Of a DNA stretch of 64,000 bases, positions 54,896 through 64,000 are shown piece by piece. A program made the translations under genes and the position numbers. The notes below the pieces were generated by a model that was not told where the DNA came from, ran no database searches, and was given only the letters and a program-made list of their open reading frames with translations. Numbering within the stretch: the first letter of the stretch is position 1; every line of letters begins with the position of its first letter. The stretch spans positions 7,020,001 to 7,084,000 of the forward strand of contig CM072807.1 of assembly GCA_037013495.1 (NCBI GenBank), written 5' to 3'. Source of the stretch: Hippophae tibetana (taxonomy: Eukaryota > Streptophyta > Magnoliopsida > Rosales > Elaeagnaceae).

Positions 54896-57800
54896 TGTAT
54901 TTGGAAATATAAATATACACTATTGTATATCAAATCGAAGCTCTCGACGAGACAAATCCAATGCCGCAAGAATCATCCCGATCAGAGTTCGGACGTGCCG
55001 CCACGATCCTCCGGAAGTTTTCTGCTAGAAAGTGAGTTAACTCACTGAGTCAGCTGAGTTGGAGCCGAGTTGATCGAGCCGTGAAGCCTGTTGACCGAGC
55101 CACCGAGATAGTTGACCAAAAAGTTGACTTTGACTGTTGACCAAATTTTTTTAGATTTTCCCCGGAGTTCTTCCTAAGGTTTTTTGACGTTCTAAATCCA
55201 TCTGTGCGATCAGAATTTATAAATTCTCAATATATTGAGAGTTATGTCAAGTGGAGGTATGTCATCGTTTCAAGTCCCGACACTTAACAACGACAACTAT
55301 GATAATTAGAGTATCAAGATGAAGGCTCTTTTGGGTGCACATGATGTGTCGGAAGTCATAGAGAAATGATTAAGTGAGCCAGACGATGAAGCTACTCTAA
55401 CGCAAGTGCAAAAAGAATCTTTGAAAGATTTGGGAAAGAGAGACAAGAAAACCCTCTTTCTTATCTATCAAGCCTTTAATGATGATGGGTTTGAGAAGAT
55501 TTCAGATGCAACATCTTCCAAAGCAGCGTGGAATAAGCTTTAAATTTCTTTCAAAGAAGCCGAGAAAGTGAAGAAGGTTCGTCTCCAAACACTAAGAGGT
55601 GAGTTTGAATCTCTACATATGAAAGCTTCCGAATCTATTTCCGACTATTTCTCAAGAGTCGTAGTTGTTTCTAATCAATTAAAAAGAAACGGTGAGATGT
55701 TGGGAGATGTTAGAATAATGGAAAAGATACTTCGTTCATTAGATTCCAAATTTGAACACATCGTCGTGACGATTGAGGAAACAAAAGATTTGGAAGAAAT
55801 GACCATTGATGAACTCAATGGGTCATTACAAGCATATGAAGAAAAGCATAAGAAGAAACAAGGGATCGTTGAGAAACTCTTAAAGATTCAATTCAAGGAT
55901 AAGCATGAAAGCCAAGGCAATGATAAAAACCAATGTGGCCGAGATAGAGGTAGAGGCCGTGGATGAGGTGGAAGCCACGGTCGTGAACGAGGTTGGAATT
56001 ACAACAACAATTCCAACAACTTTGAGAGACCAGAAAGCTCAACACCAAGTCGAGGAAGAGGTAATATGAACTCAAGGTATGGAAAATCTCAAGTTCAATG
56101 CTATAATTGTCAGAAATTTGGACATTATGCTTCAGAATATAGAGCTCCCAATAATAGAGTAGATGAGAAAATCAACTACATAGAGGAGTAGACCGATGAG
56201 AAAGAAACTTTTTTTCTAGCACGGAAGGAGGGTGATAGTAGTCAACCAAATGCCTGGTATCTTGACAGCGGTGCAAGCAATAATATGTATGGAAGGAAAG
56301 ACATGTTCATGGAACTAGATGAGTCAGTAAGTGGAAATGTCTCATTTGGAGATGATTCAAATGTAGCAGTGAAAGGAAGAGGTAACATTCTTATTTGTTT
56401 GAAAGATGGGCAACATCAATTTATTTCCAATGTTTACTATCTCCCAAATATGAAAAGTAACATCTTAAGTTATGACCATTGTTAGAGAAAGGTTATGATA
56501 TTCATATGAAGGATTGTAATCTTTCTATAAAAGATGATAAGAATAACCTCATTGCTAACGTGCCGATGTCAAAGAATAGAATGTTCTTGATCAACATGCA
56601 AAATGACATTGCAAAGTGTCTGAAAATCTGTTATAAAGATGCATCGTGGCTATGGCATCTTCGATTCGGGCATCTCAATTTTGGAGGATTGGAGTTGTTG
56701 TCTAAGAAGGAGATGGTGAAGGGACTACCTTGCATTAACCATCCTGATCAACTTTGTGAAGGGTGCCTACTCGGAAAACAATTCCGAAAAAACTTTCCAA
56801 AGGAGTCAAACTCAAGAGCCAAGAAGCCACTAGAGCTAATCCATACTGATGTGTATGGACTGATCAAGCCTAGCTCTCTCGGTAACAGTAGCTATTTTCT
56901 TCTTTTTATTGATGATTTGTCAAGAAAAACTTGGGTATATTTCTTGAAATAGAAATAAGAAGTTTTTGAAGTATTTAAGAGGTTCAAAGCTACAGTGGAG
57001 AGAGAAAGTGGTAGAAAAATCAAAGCCATGAGATCAAACCGAGGTGAAGAATTTACATCCAAGGAATTTCAAGAGTTCTGTGAAGCAAATGGAATTCATA
57101 GATCTTTAATAGTGCCAAGATCCCCTCAATAGAATGGTGTAGCTGAAAGAAAGAACCGAACAATCCTCAATATGGCACGAAACATGCTCAAAAGCAAGAA
57201 ACTACCCAAAGAGTTTTGGGCAGAAGCAGTAGCATGTGCAGTTTACTTGTCAAACCGATCTCCAACAAGAAGTGTATGGGGAAAGACACCGCAAGAGGCA
57301 TGTGTTGAAGAAAACCTGGTATTTCCCACCTAAGAGTCTTTGGAAGTATAGCCTATGTTCATGTACCGGATGAGAGAAGAACGAAGCTTGATGATAAAAG
57401 CGAGAGTTTTATCTTCATTGGTTATGATGCTAATTTAAAGGGCTATAAGTTGTACAACCCACACAATAAAAAGATTGTGATTAGTCGAGATTTGGTATTC
57501 GACGAAGAAGGAGAATGAGATTTTAACTCTCATGCAGATAACTTCAATTTCTTTCCTCAGTTTAAAGAAGATGAGCAGACAATGAGGGAGCAATCTGTAG
57601 AAATTCAACAAGAGCCAACGACTCCACCTACTTCACCAATGACAACCACTCATGAAGATCCGTCATCATCTTCAAGTGGAAGTGAAAGAGCCGCTACACG
57701 TACACGAAATCTCCAAGATCTTTATGAGGTAATAGAACGACAAGATAATCTTACCTTATTTTGTCTCTTTGCTGATTGTGAACCAGTGAGCTTTCAAGAA

Positions 57801-59307
57801 GCTGTACAAGAGAAGAAGTGGAGAGATGCGATGGACGAAGAAATCAATGCAATAGAGAAGAACGACACATGGGAACCTATTTCACTTCCCAAAGGCCATA
57901 AGGCAATATGTGTCAAATGGGTGTATAAGACAAAGAGGAATGCTAAGGGAGATATTGAAAGACACAAGACGAGGCTAGTAGCAAAAGGATATAGTCAAAA
58001 GGATGGAATTGACTATGATGAGGTATTTGCTCCTGTTGCTCGATTAGAAACTATAAGGCTAATCATTTCTTTGGCAGCTCAAAATAAGTGGAAGATACAT
58101 CAAATGGATGTAAAATCTACTTTTCTAAACGGAGTCCTTGAAGAAGAAGTCTACATTAAGCAACCATCAGGCTATGAAGCAAAAGGTCACAAAGACAAGG
58201 TATTGAAGTTGAAGAAAGCTCTTTATGGGTTAAAGCAAGCACCAAGAGCATGGAATAACCGCATCGATAAGTACTTACTGAAGAACAACTTCACCAAGTG
58301 TCCCTATGAATATTCATTCTACGTCAAAATTGAAGATGACAATATTCTAATCGTTTGTCTATACGTAGATGATCTCATCTTCACCGGAAGTAATCCGAAG
58401 CTATTTGAAGATTTTAAGAAGGTGATGACCCGAGAGTTTGAAATGAAAGATATCGGGTTAATGGCATACTACCTTGGAATTGAAGTAAAACAAAAGGAAG
58501 AAGGCATTTTCATCTCTCAAGAAAGCTATGCAAGGGAGATACTAAAGAAGTTCAAGATGAACGATTGCAAGCCGATCAACACACCAGTGGAATGTGGAAT
58601 CAAACTATCCAAGCATGAAGATGGTGAAAATGTGGATCCAATATTTTTCAAAAGTTTAGTTGGAAGTTTGCGTTATCTCACGTGCACAAGGCCTGACATC
58701 CTGTATGTCGTTGGATTGATTAACCGCTATATGGAGAAACCAACAATCACCCATTTCAAAGCTGCAAAAAGAATCCTACGCTATCTAAAAGGTACAATTA
58801 ATTTTAGCTTGTTCTATTCAACTTCTAATGATTACAAGCTTGTTGAATATAGTGATAGCGATTTTGGTGGAGATATAGACGATCGAAAAAGCACTTTCAG
58901 ATTTGTGTTTTTCATGAGAGATACTGCTTTTACATGGATGTCGAAAAAGCAACCGATTGTCACCTTGTCTAGTTGTGAAGCAGAATATGTAGCAGCTACC
59001 TCATGTGTTTGCCATGCAATTTGGCTGAGAAACTTGTTAAAGGAGCTAAGTATGACACAAGAAGAGCCAACTAAAATTTGTATCGATAATAAGTCAACCA
59101 TTGCCTTAGCCAAAAATCCTGTTTTTCATGATCGAAGCAAACACATAGATACTCGATATCATTACATCAGGGAGTGCATCACAAGAAAGGATGTACAACT
59201 CGAGTATGTAAAATCACAAGATCAAATGGCCAACATCTTCACTAAACCGCTCAAGCAAGAAGACTTTGTCAGATTGAGAAATTTGCTCGACATCATAAAA
59301 CAAGTTT

Positions 59308-59316
59308 AAGGGGGAG
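59308..59316 (+). other. polypurine tract of the young copia
   Basis: AAGGGGGAG immediately precedes the 3' LTR, the usual plus-strand primer site. It overlaps the stop codon of the polyprotein. Confidence 0.88.
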
Positions 59317-59691
59317 TGTTGGTTTGTAAACTTGTTTACAAGCCCAAAGAAATCAAAACAAACTTTGAAATATTCTAGCCCATTTGAAGTCCAGCTCGTG
59401 GAAGCTTCTATGGTGATGATCTGGATTGATAAGGATACAACTCATGGTTGGTGGGAAGAAGAAAAATCAATGGGTTAGGTAAGAAGATAAGTGTATGGTT
59501 TAGATTGTTTTGGTAGGTTTATATTGTATGACTTAGATTTATTAGTTGTTTCTATAAATACCTCTCAGTAGCAATGTAATAATCAAATAAAAGAAATAAG
59601 AAACAAAAATTCAATAATTTCTGAGTGTTTCTGGAAAAAATTTCTTGAGTGTTCTTGAGTTTTCAGAGTTTTGATCAATAATTTTTCAACA
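59317..59691 (+). repeat. 3' LTR of the young copia
   Basis: Starts TGTTGGTTTG and ends TTTTCAACA; matches 54504-54880 along its length. The target-site copy GGATC follows at 59692-59696. Confidence 0.93.
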
Positions 59692-59696
59692 GGATC

Positions 59697-60733
59697 CATT
59701 GATAATATAATACCCTTTGGAACAAACTCTTTGGTCTTGTTTGTCCCTGTTTGAGCTAAAAGTTTTATTTAGGAGCTTTAGGGTGTGTTTATTTGTGATT
59801 ACGCCCAAACCAGTTTACGTTAAAAGTAATTTTAAAAATAAAACACTTTTAGGAAGAAGCATATTATTATGCATTTAGTACATATTTTATATGTATTAAA
59901 TTTTGAAAGTGCTTTTGATAAATTTTGATAAAAAAAACTGATCCTTCGTGCATTTAATACATATTTATATGGGAGTAAAAGTAAGGTAAGTAATTGATAT
60001 TTTACTTTTTGCTATATAACTGCTATATCTTATGGCATGCATGAGATAAGAAAAATGAAAAAAAATATATAAAAGAAAACAAAAGACAAAAAATGGGTTA
60101 TAATCAATAGAAAATGAGGTTTTATTAGAAAATTATTCATTATTTTTAAAGTAATTTATGATATCGTAATCCATGTCCATGAAATACAAGATTATCGTAT
60201 TTACTTTGTTGAAAAACACAAATAACCAATACTTGATTAAAAAAACAAGTGATATTTTTGGTGGAGAGTATCACCTCACTTTCTGTAGTAGCAATGAATA
60301 ACTTTATTGTGTATATGCAGTTTGGTTGAGCAAAAATAACTTCTTTCACACGTGAAATCATTAGTTAGGTGATGAGTGAGTTGAACATCAAAGCTAAATA
60401 ATGAGCCTTATATAATTTTCTGGCTCCTTTTCTGTTGAGAGAACAACAGAATCACAAGTGCATGTGATTACTTAGTAAATATATCAAAGAAAGTATATTC
60501 TCTTATCATTTTCTTGTGAGAGCAAAAAGTGTGATGTCCAAAAGTGATTATATACTTGTATATCTTACATAAAAATCAACTTTTAATCTATACATTTGAA
60601 TAAACAGCATAAAATGCTATTTCTTTAAGAAAATAGGCAATCCAATGGATTCAAAAGTCATCTGTTCAAAGGCAATTTTCTTTCTTTCTTTCAGAAATAA
60701 TGTAAACTTTAAATGTATATAATATTAACTGAG

Positions 60734-60765
<32 letters not shown>

Positions 60766-62120
60766 CATGTAGCAATTAAAATCATAACAATAATGTTCAG
60801 ATCCGATCTTCATGGTGGGGAGACAAAGCTTCAGCATAAAAAAAAGCAGTATACAGAACCATTAATTTGTTAAAAACAAGATGAAGATTCATTTTGTCTC
60901 CTCCACCTTTTGGTATAAATATTTTTATACTAGAATATAAAAATGCCATCTTATTATGTGCATAACTTCCAATATATACATTTGATTATTAAAATAAAAA
61001 ATGATTCCAATTCTTTAACTAAAATGATAAACAACTCCATGGAATAGAGCCTTTTAAGTACTTACAGGAAGTTAATTTGTCATGTCAAAAGGATCTCAAC
61101 ATTAATCTCATTAAACTATGAATGGCTTATTATGCCACACGTGGATTGTAATTCACTTGAAAATGAAATGTAAATGATAGTATCCTTCCAGATTCCAATT
61201 GTCTTAAACACTGATCTAATACATTTTGTATGATGTGTATACAATATCTATAAATGACATGTTATTTTAGAGTAAATTCAATTATATATAACCTAGTTAA
61301 GTCCAGGAATTAAAATTATCTATATGCATATATATTGAGACTCAAACGAAAACTTTCAACAATGCAGATTAAATTTGCTACTTTTCTAGAGTAGAGTCTT
61401 ATTCATACGATCTTTTGCTTCTTGAACATGTGTGCAAGCCTATTAAATATACGAGGCAGTCTATGACCATATCTTAAGCATAAAGAAAATGCTAAGTGAA
61501 GCCATCATTAACTGTTCTCTTGAAGTAATTATGCTCTATCCTCTTTCAATAAGCATTTTCCTACACATCATTACATTTCTTTTCGTATTCAAATCTATAA
61601 CAACTTTATTTTTATCTAAATGGAACTATGAAAATTTAAAAACTTTAATACTTCATTCTAGATACAATATTTATTAATTTTTTTTAATTATACTATAAAT
61701 ATGATCTCTTTTAGTAGGCTAGTGAGGTAATTGTTTGTAATGAATCCTCTTAAAAAAAACATATTAATATTAGCAAAAGTGATAGGGTTCTAGAATACCC
61801 TTTAAATTCTTTAACCTCTAGTTATAATATGACATTTGTTTTTATTTCAATTGATTGTTTATTCATACTCTTTAAGCTCTAATTGTAATTTTTTAGAGTT
61901 TTTAAATTACGTTTTTTATTTATTTTTGGTATGATTTTGTAATTTATTTGAAAGAATATGTTTGATAAACAATAAAATATCTTAATCTCGTATCGTTCTT
62001 TCTCGCTTGGTCTTTGAATTTATGCATCCTTATATAACTTTAGAGATGATGAACTTTTAGCTTAAGAGCTTGACAATCTAATGAAAATCATAAAAAACCC
62101 TGCCAATTCAAGATTCCTGA
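59697..62120. other. intergenic DNA, possible MITE near 59.78 kb
   Basis: A GGGTGTGTTTATTTG start at about 59781 resembles the GGGTGTGTTTGG ends of plant MITEs. Two similar segments about 79 bp apart (GCATTTAGTACATATTTTATAT near 59870; GCATTTAATACATATTTATAT near 59949) follow. The right end is not definable. A (TA)n tract lies at about 60742-60764. No gene was recognised. Confidence 0.4.
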
Positions 62121-62149
62121 TTGGTTTTTGAACAAAAAGGACTATAAGG

Positions 62150-63627
62150 ATGGAAAGTATTCTTAGGTTGTCTCAAGTTGTTGATCTTGAAGATATTGCT
62201 GATAAAGGGTCTTCTAGGAGATCATTAGAAATGGCTCGAATTAATGGAACTTTGAATGGGAAAAAAGAGATGGTTACTCTAATGATTAGGGCAAACTTAG
62301 AAAAACAGGTATCTTGTTTTTGTTGGTTATTTAGCAGATTTGTACAATTCTTAGCTATTTTTTAATTGTAGATAGAAGATGTTATTCTATCAATATGTTT
62401 GAGGCAAGATTAATTGGAAGTCAATGATAATTCGTTGAACTTATTTTCATATTTATAATTTAATGCCTAAGACCTCTAACAAAAGATTCTTAACATTTAT
62501 AGTCTCATGTTTCTTATCGTGATCATGCTGGTACTGTAAAGCTTTGGTCCTTCATGCCATATTTTACAAATATTGATTGTGTCAACATTTTGGAAATATA
62601 AACCTCTATATTAGAATGTAATGTTTATCTGTTTTTATGATCTTGTATAATTTATTTTCTTATTGAAACAAGAAAACGTACTAGAGCATTTTAATGAGTC
62701 AAACAGTTCCATTCAGCTTAGGTCCAACTTTGATATCTGATTTTTCTTATTTTTGAAGCTATTAAAGAATGAGGAAATTGAGCTTATTTTTCCCCCATTT
62801 CCTTTTTGCATTTTGTTATAGGATTCTGTGTCAACTATCACAAGTACAATATTATCTACTTATTTAAAAATTTCATATAGGAATTTTTTTTATTGATGTA
62901 ATATTCTAGCCTTTTGGGATATTTTAGGTGCCATACCCTCTATTTGACCTTGTTGGGTGGGCAATTTGGCATTCCTCTTTGGAATTTTTTTCTTTCTACA
63001 TTGATTGGGAAGGCAATTATTAAAACTCATATACAGATTTGTAAACTTCCATTTCCTATTCTTATATAGTTTGAATAGTGCTTTTGGGGAATATGCATAA
63101 AGTATCTCTATTTTTTAAGGATGTTGGAACTTATAATGCCCTTGTTTTGTTGGTATTGTTTATCTTTTTGTTGTTTACTTTCCTTTTCAGCAGACAGTAT
63201 TCTTATCTCAGTTTGCAACAATCACCTTCTCAATTGGATAGAGAATGAAATGATCTGGATTCTCAATTTCGTGCCTTGTTTTTCTTCCATGTTCCCTAAC
63301 CTTGCTGCCAAATTGACTGCAGTGAAAGAAAAGTATCTAACGAGATCTGCTCCTGTATGTTCAGATGTGAAGATAACATTTAAAAGCATTAGCTTGTTTC
63401 TGGCTTGAGTCTTGACAATACACTGAGTATTGACCCTTGTCATCCTACAAGATTGCCCTTAACATAATGACACATTTAGCTTCTTATTTCTTAATATGCT
63501 GATATTCATATTCCATTTCTTGTATCTTCTATCTGATATTCATAATGACACGTTAATATTATCTAGTACTATATATGTTTAATTTTTTTTCCAGGTGATA
63601 GCAACTGACAAGTTCAAAAGCAATTAG
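62150..63627 (+). pseudogene. exon-like pieces of an unrecognised gene (3' part)
   Basis: Base composition rises here. An open stretch from 62150 ([20 protein letters not shown]...) ends in ANLEKQ at a good donor, CAG|GTATCT (62308/62309). A second exon-like stretch ends LTAVKEKYLTRSAP at CCT|GTATGT (63354/63355, phase 0). It would splice to 63595-63627 (acceptor TTTTCCAG), encoding VIATDKFKSN and a TAG stop. The first half of the second stretch reads more protein-like in another frame (SLQQSPSQLD) than in the frame that carries its end, which hints at a frameshift. The middle (62309-63190) has possible exons but no firm reading. I do not recognise the family. It could be a live gene whose exons I mis-set, or a decayed copy. 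Confidence 0.35.
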
Positions 63628-63706
63628 CATAGAGTATTACCAAATAGAACCTTTACTCCAAAAGTCTCAATTGCATGATTCTTCTGATATAAAATAAGTA
63701 AAATAT

Positions 63707-63937
63707 TGTTGAAAAAGTTGCTTACAATTTTATTGATGAAATTAGCCTATAAATAGGCATTACATAAATAAAGAAATAACAAACAAACTAACCACTAACT
63801 TAAACTACTATAAAATAGGACAATTAAAATGCACTTTCTATGGCCACAAAAGCACAATCATTTTAACTACTTAAATCCCTAAAGACTAGGACAAACTAAG
63901 CTACCAAATTTAAATAAATAAATAATAAATCTTAACA
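63707..63937 (-). repeat. 3' LTR of a minus-strand LTR retrotransposon
   Basis: On the minus strand this 231-bp segment starts TGTTAAGATTT and ends TTTTTCAACA. Just before its start on that strand is the purine-rich GTTTAAGGGAGGG (63938-63950), a polypurine tract. A TATA-like CCTATTTATAGG motif lies inside. The element body would extend to the right beyond the window, so family is not shown; the end structure fits copia. Confidence 0.7.
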
Positions 63938-64000
63938 CCCTCCCTTAAACTGATATCTACAGAGATCAGTTTAAGAATAAACAAACTTTAACAATTTTAT
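63938..64000 (-). mobile_element. end of a minus-strand LTR element running off the window
   Basis: The polypurine tract complement at 63938-63950, then AT-rich sequence with a short inverted motif (AAACTGATATCTACAGAGATCAGTTT). It is adjacent to the LTR above. No coding domain is reached before the window ends. Confidence 0.55.

Larger units (their letters stand above)
54504..59691 (+). mobile_element. near full-length Ty1/copia element (Tnt1-like), young but broken
   Basis: 5188 bp with both LTRs (377 and 375 bp), a primer-binding site, a polypurine tract and flanking GGATA/GGATC, a 5-bp TSD with one mismatch. Gag starts near 55.25 kb (MSSFQVPTLNNDNYD), with a zinc knuckle (CYNCQKFGHYA) near 56.1 kb. 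Protease (YLDSGASN) lies near 56.26 kb, pre-integrase (WLWHLRFGHLNFGG) near 56.65 kb, and integrase near 56.8-57.3 kb (HTDVYG). RT and RNase H form the long open stretch near 57.6-59.3 kb (YVDDLIFTGSN). It looks structurally whole but is coding-dead, with somewhat under ten breaks. The LTRs differ at roughly 19 positions (about 5%), suggesting about two million years at the commonly used 1.3e-8 per site per year. Confidence 0.95.

Overview
The window is nuclear DNA from a eudicot plant. Its genes have spliced GT-AG exons, its intergenic DNA is very AT-rich (long stretches look like 75-85% A+T by eye), and it carries plant-specific families: Ty1/copia elements primed by initiator-Met tRNA, a CACTA element with DUF4216 and a Ulp1-like protease, and DUF630/DUF632 and BSK proteins. 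I cannot name the species.

Three intact host genes, all on the + strand, carry the window. (1) 397-9070 is an HCF244 orthologue, a chloroplast atypical short-chain dehydrogenase needed for PSII D1 synthesis: 8 exons, 403 aa. (2) 34387-38944 is a DUF630/DUF632 protein of the NRG2-like family: 4 exons, 811 aa. (3) 42763-48900 is a BSK1-type receptor-like cytoplasmic pseudokinase with TPRs, of brassinosteroid and immune signalling: 9 exons, 506 aa. From memory, Arabidopsis carries the same three in a row as At4g35250, At4g35240 and At4g35230. This therefore looks like a conserved microsynteny block stretched by transposons. The gene products do not form a pathway (chloroplast, unknown or nuclear, plasma membrane).

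Region by region. 1-9.1 kb: HCF244, with a same-strand copia fossil in intron 3 and a Harbinger-like MITE in intron 7. 9.1-16.7 kb: AT-rich DNA without recognisable genes. 16.8-18.7 kb: a minus-strand fossil of a gypsy-type gag-like gene. 20.3-23.7 kb: a decayed copia element whose leader was hit by a 391-bp hAT-like non-autonomous element with an 8-bp target-site duplication. 23.8-27.8 kb: a degenerate CACTA (En/Spm) element. 27.8-34 kb: AT-rich desert with a striking 82-bp stem-loop. 34-39.4 kb: the DUF632 gene, whose last codons and 3' UTR are tandemly duplicated downstream. 42.7-49 kb: BSK1, with a tandem AT repeat in intron 4 and a minus-strand TRIM in intron 6. 50-54.4 kb: an old copia fossil retaining its 3' LTR. 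54.5-59.7 kb: a young copia element with both LTRs and a near-perfect TSD, but broken. 62.1-63.6 kb: exon-like pieces of an unrecognised gene. 63.7-64 kb: the 3' LTR and polypurine tract of a minus-strand LTR element that runs off the window.

I found no previously undescribed multi-gene system. The best items are the nested insertions, the three-gene synteny, the terminal-exon duplication and the short uORFs in front of two regulatory genes. Exon limits rest on splice consensus, phase continuity and remembered Arabidopsis protein sequences; no searches were run.
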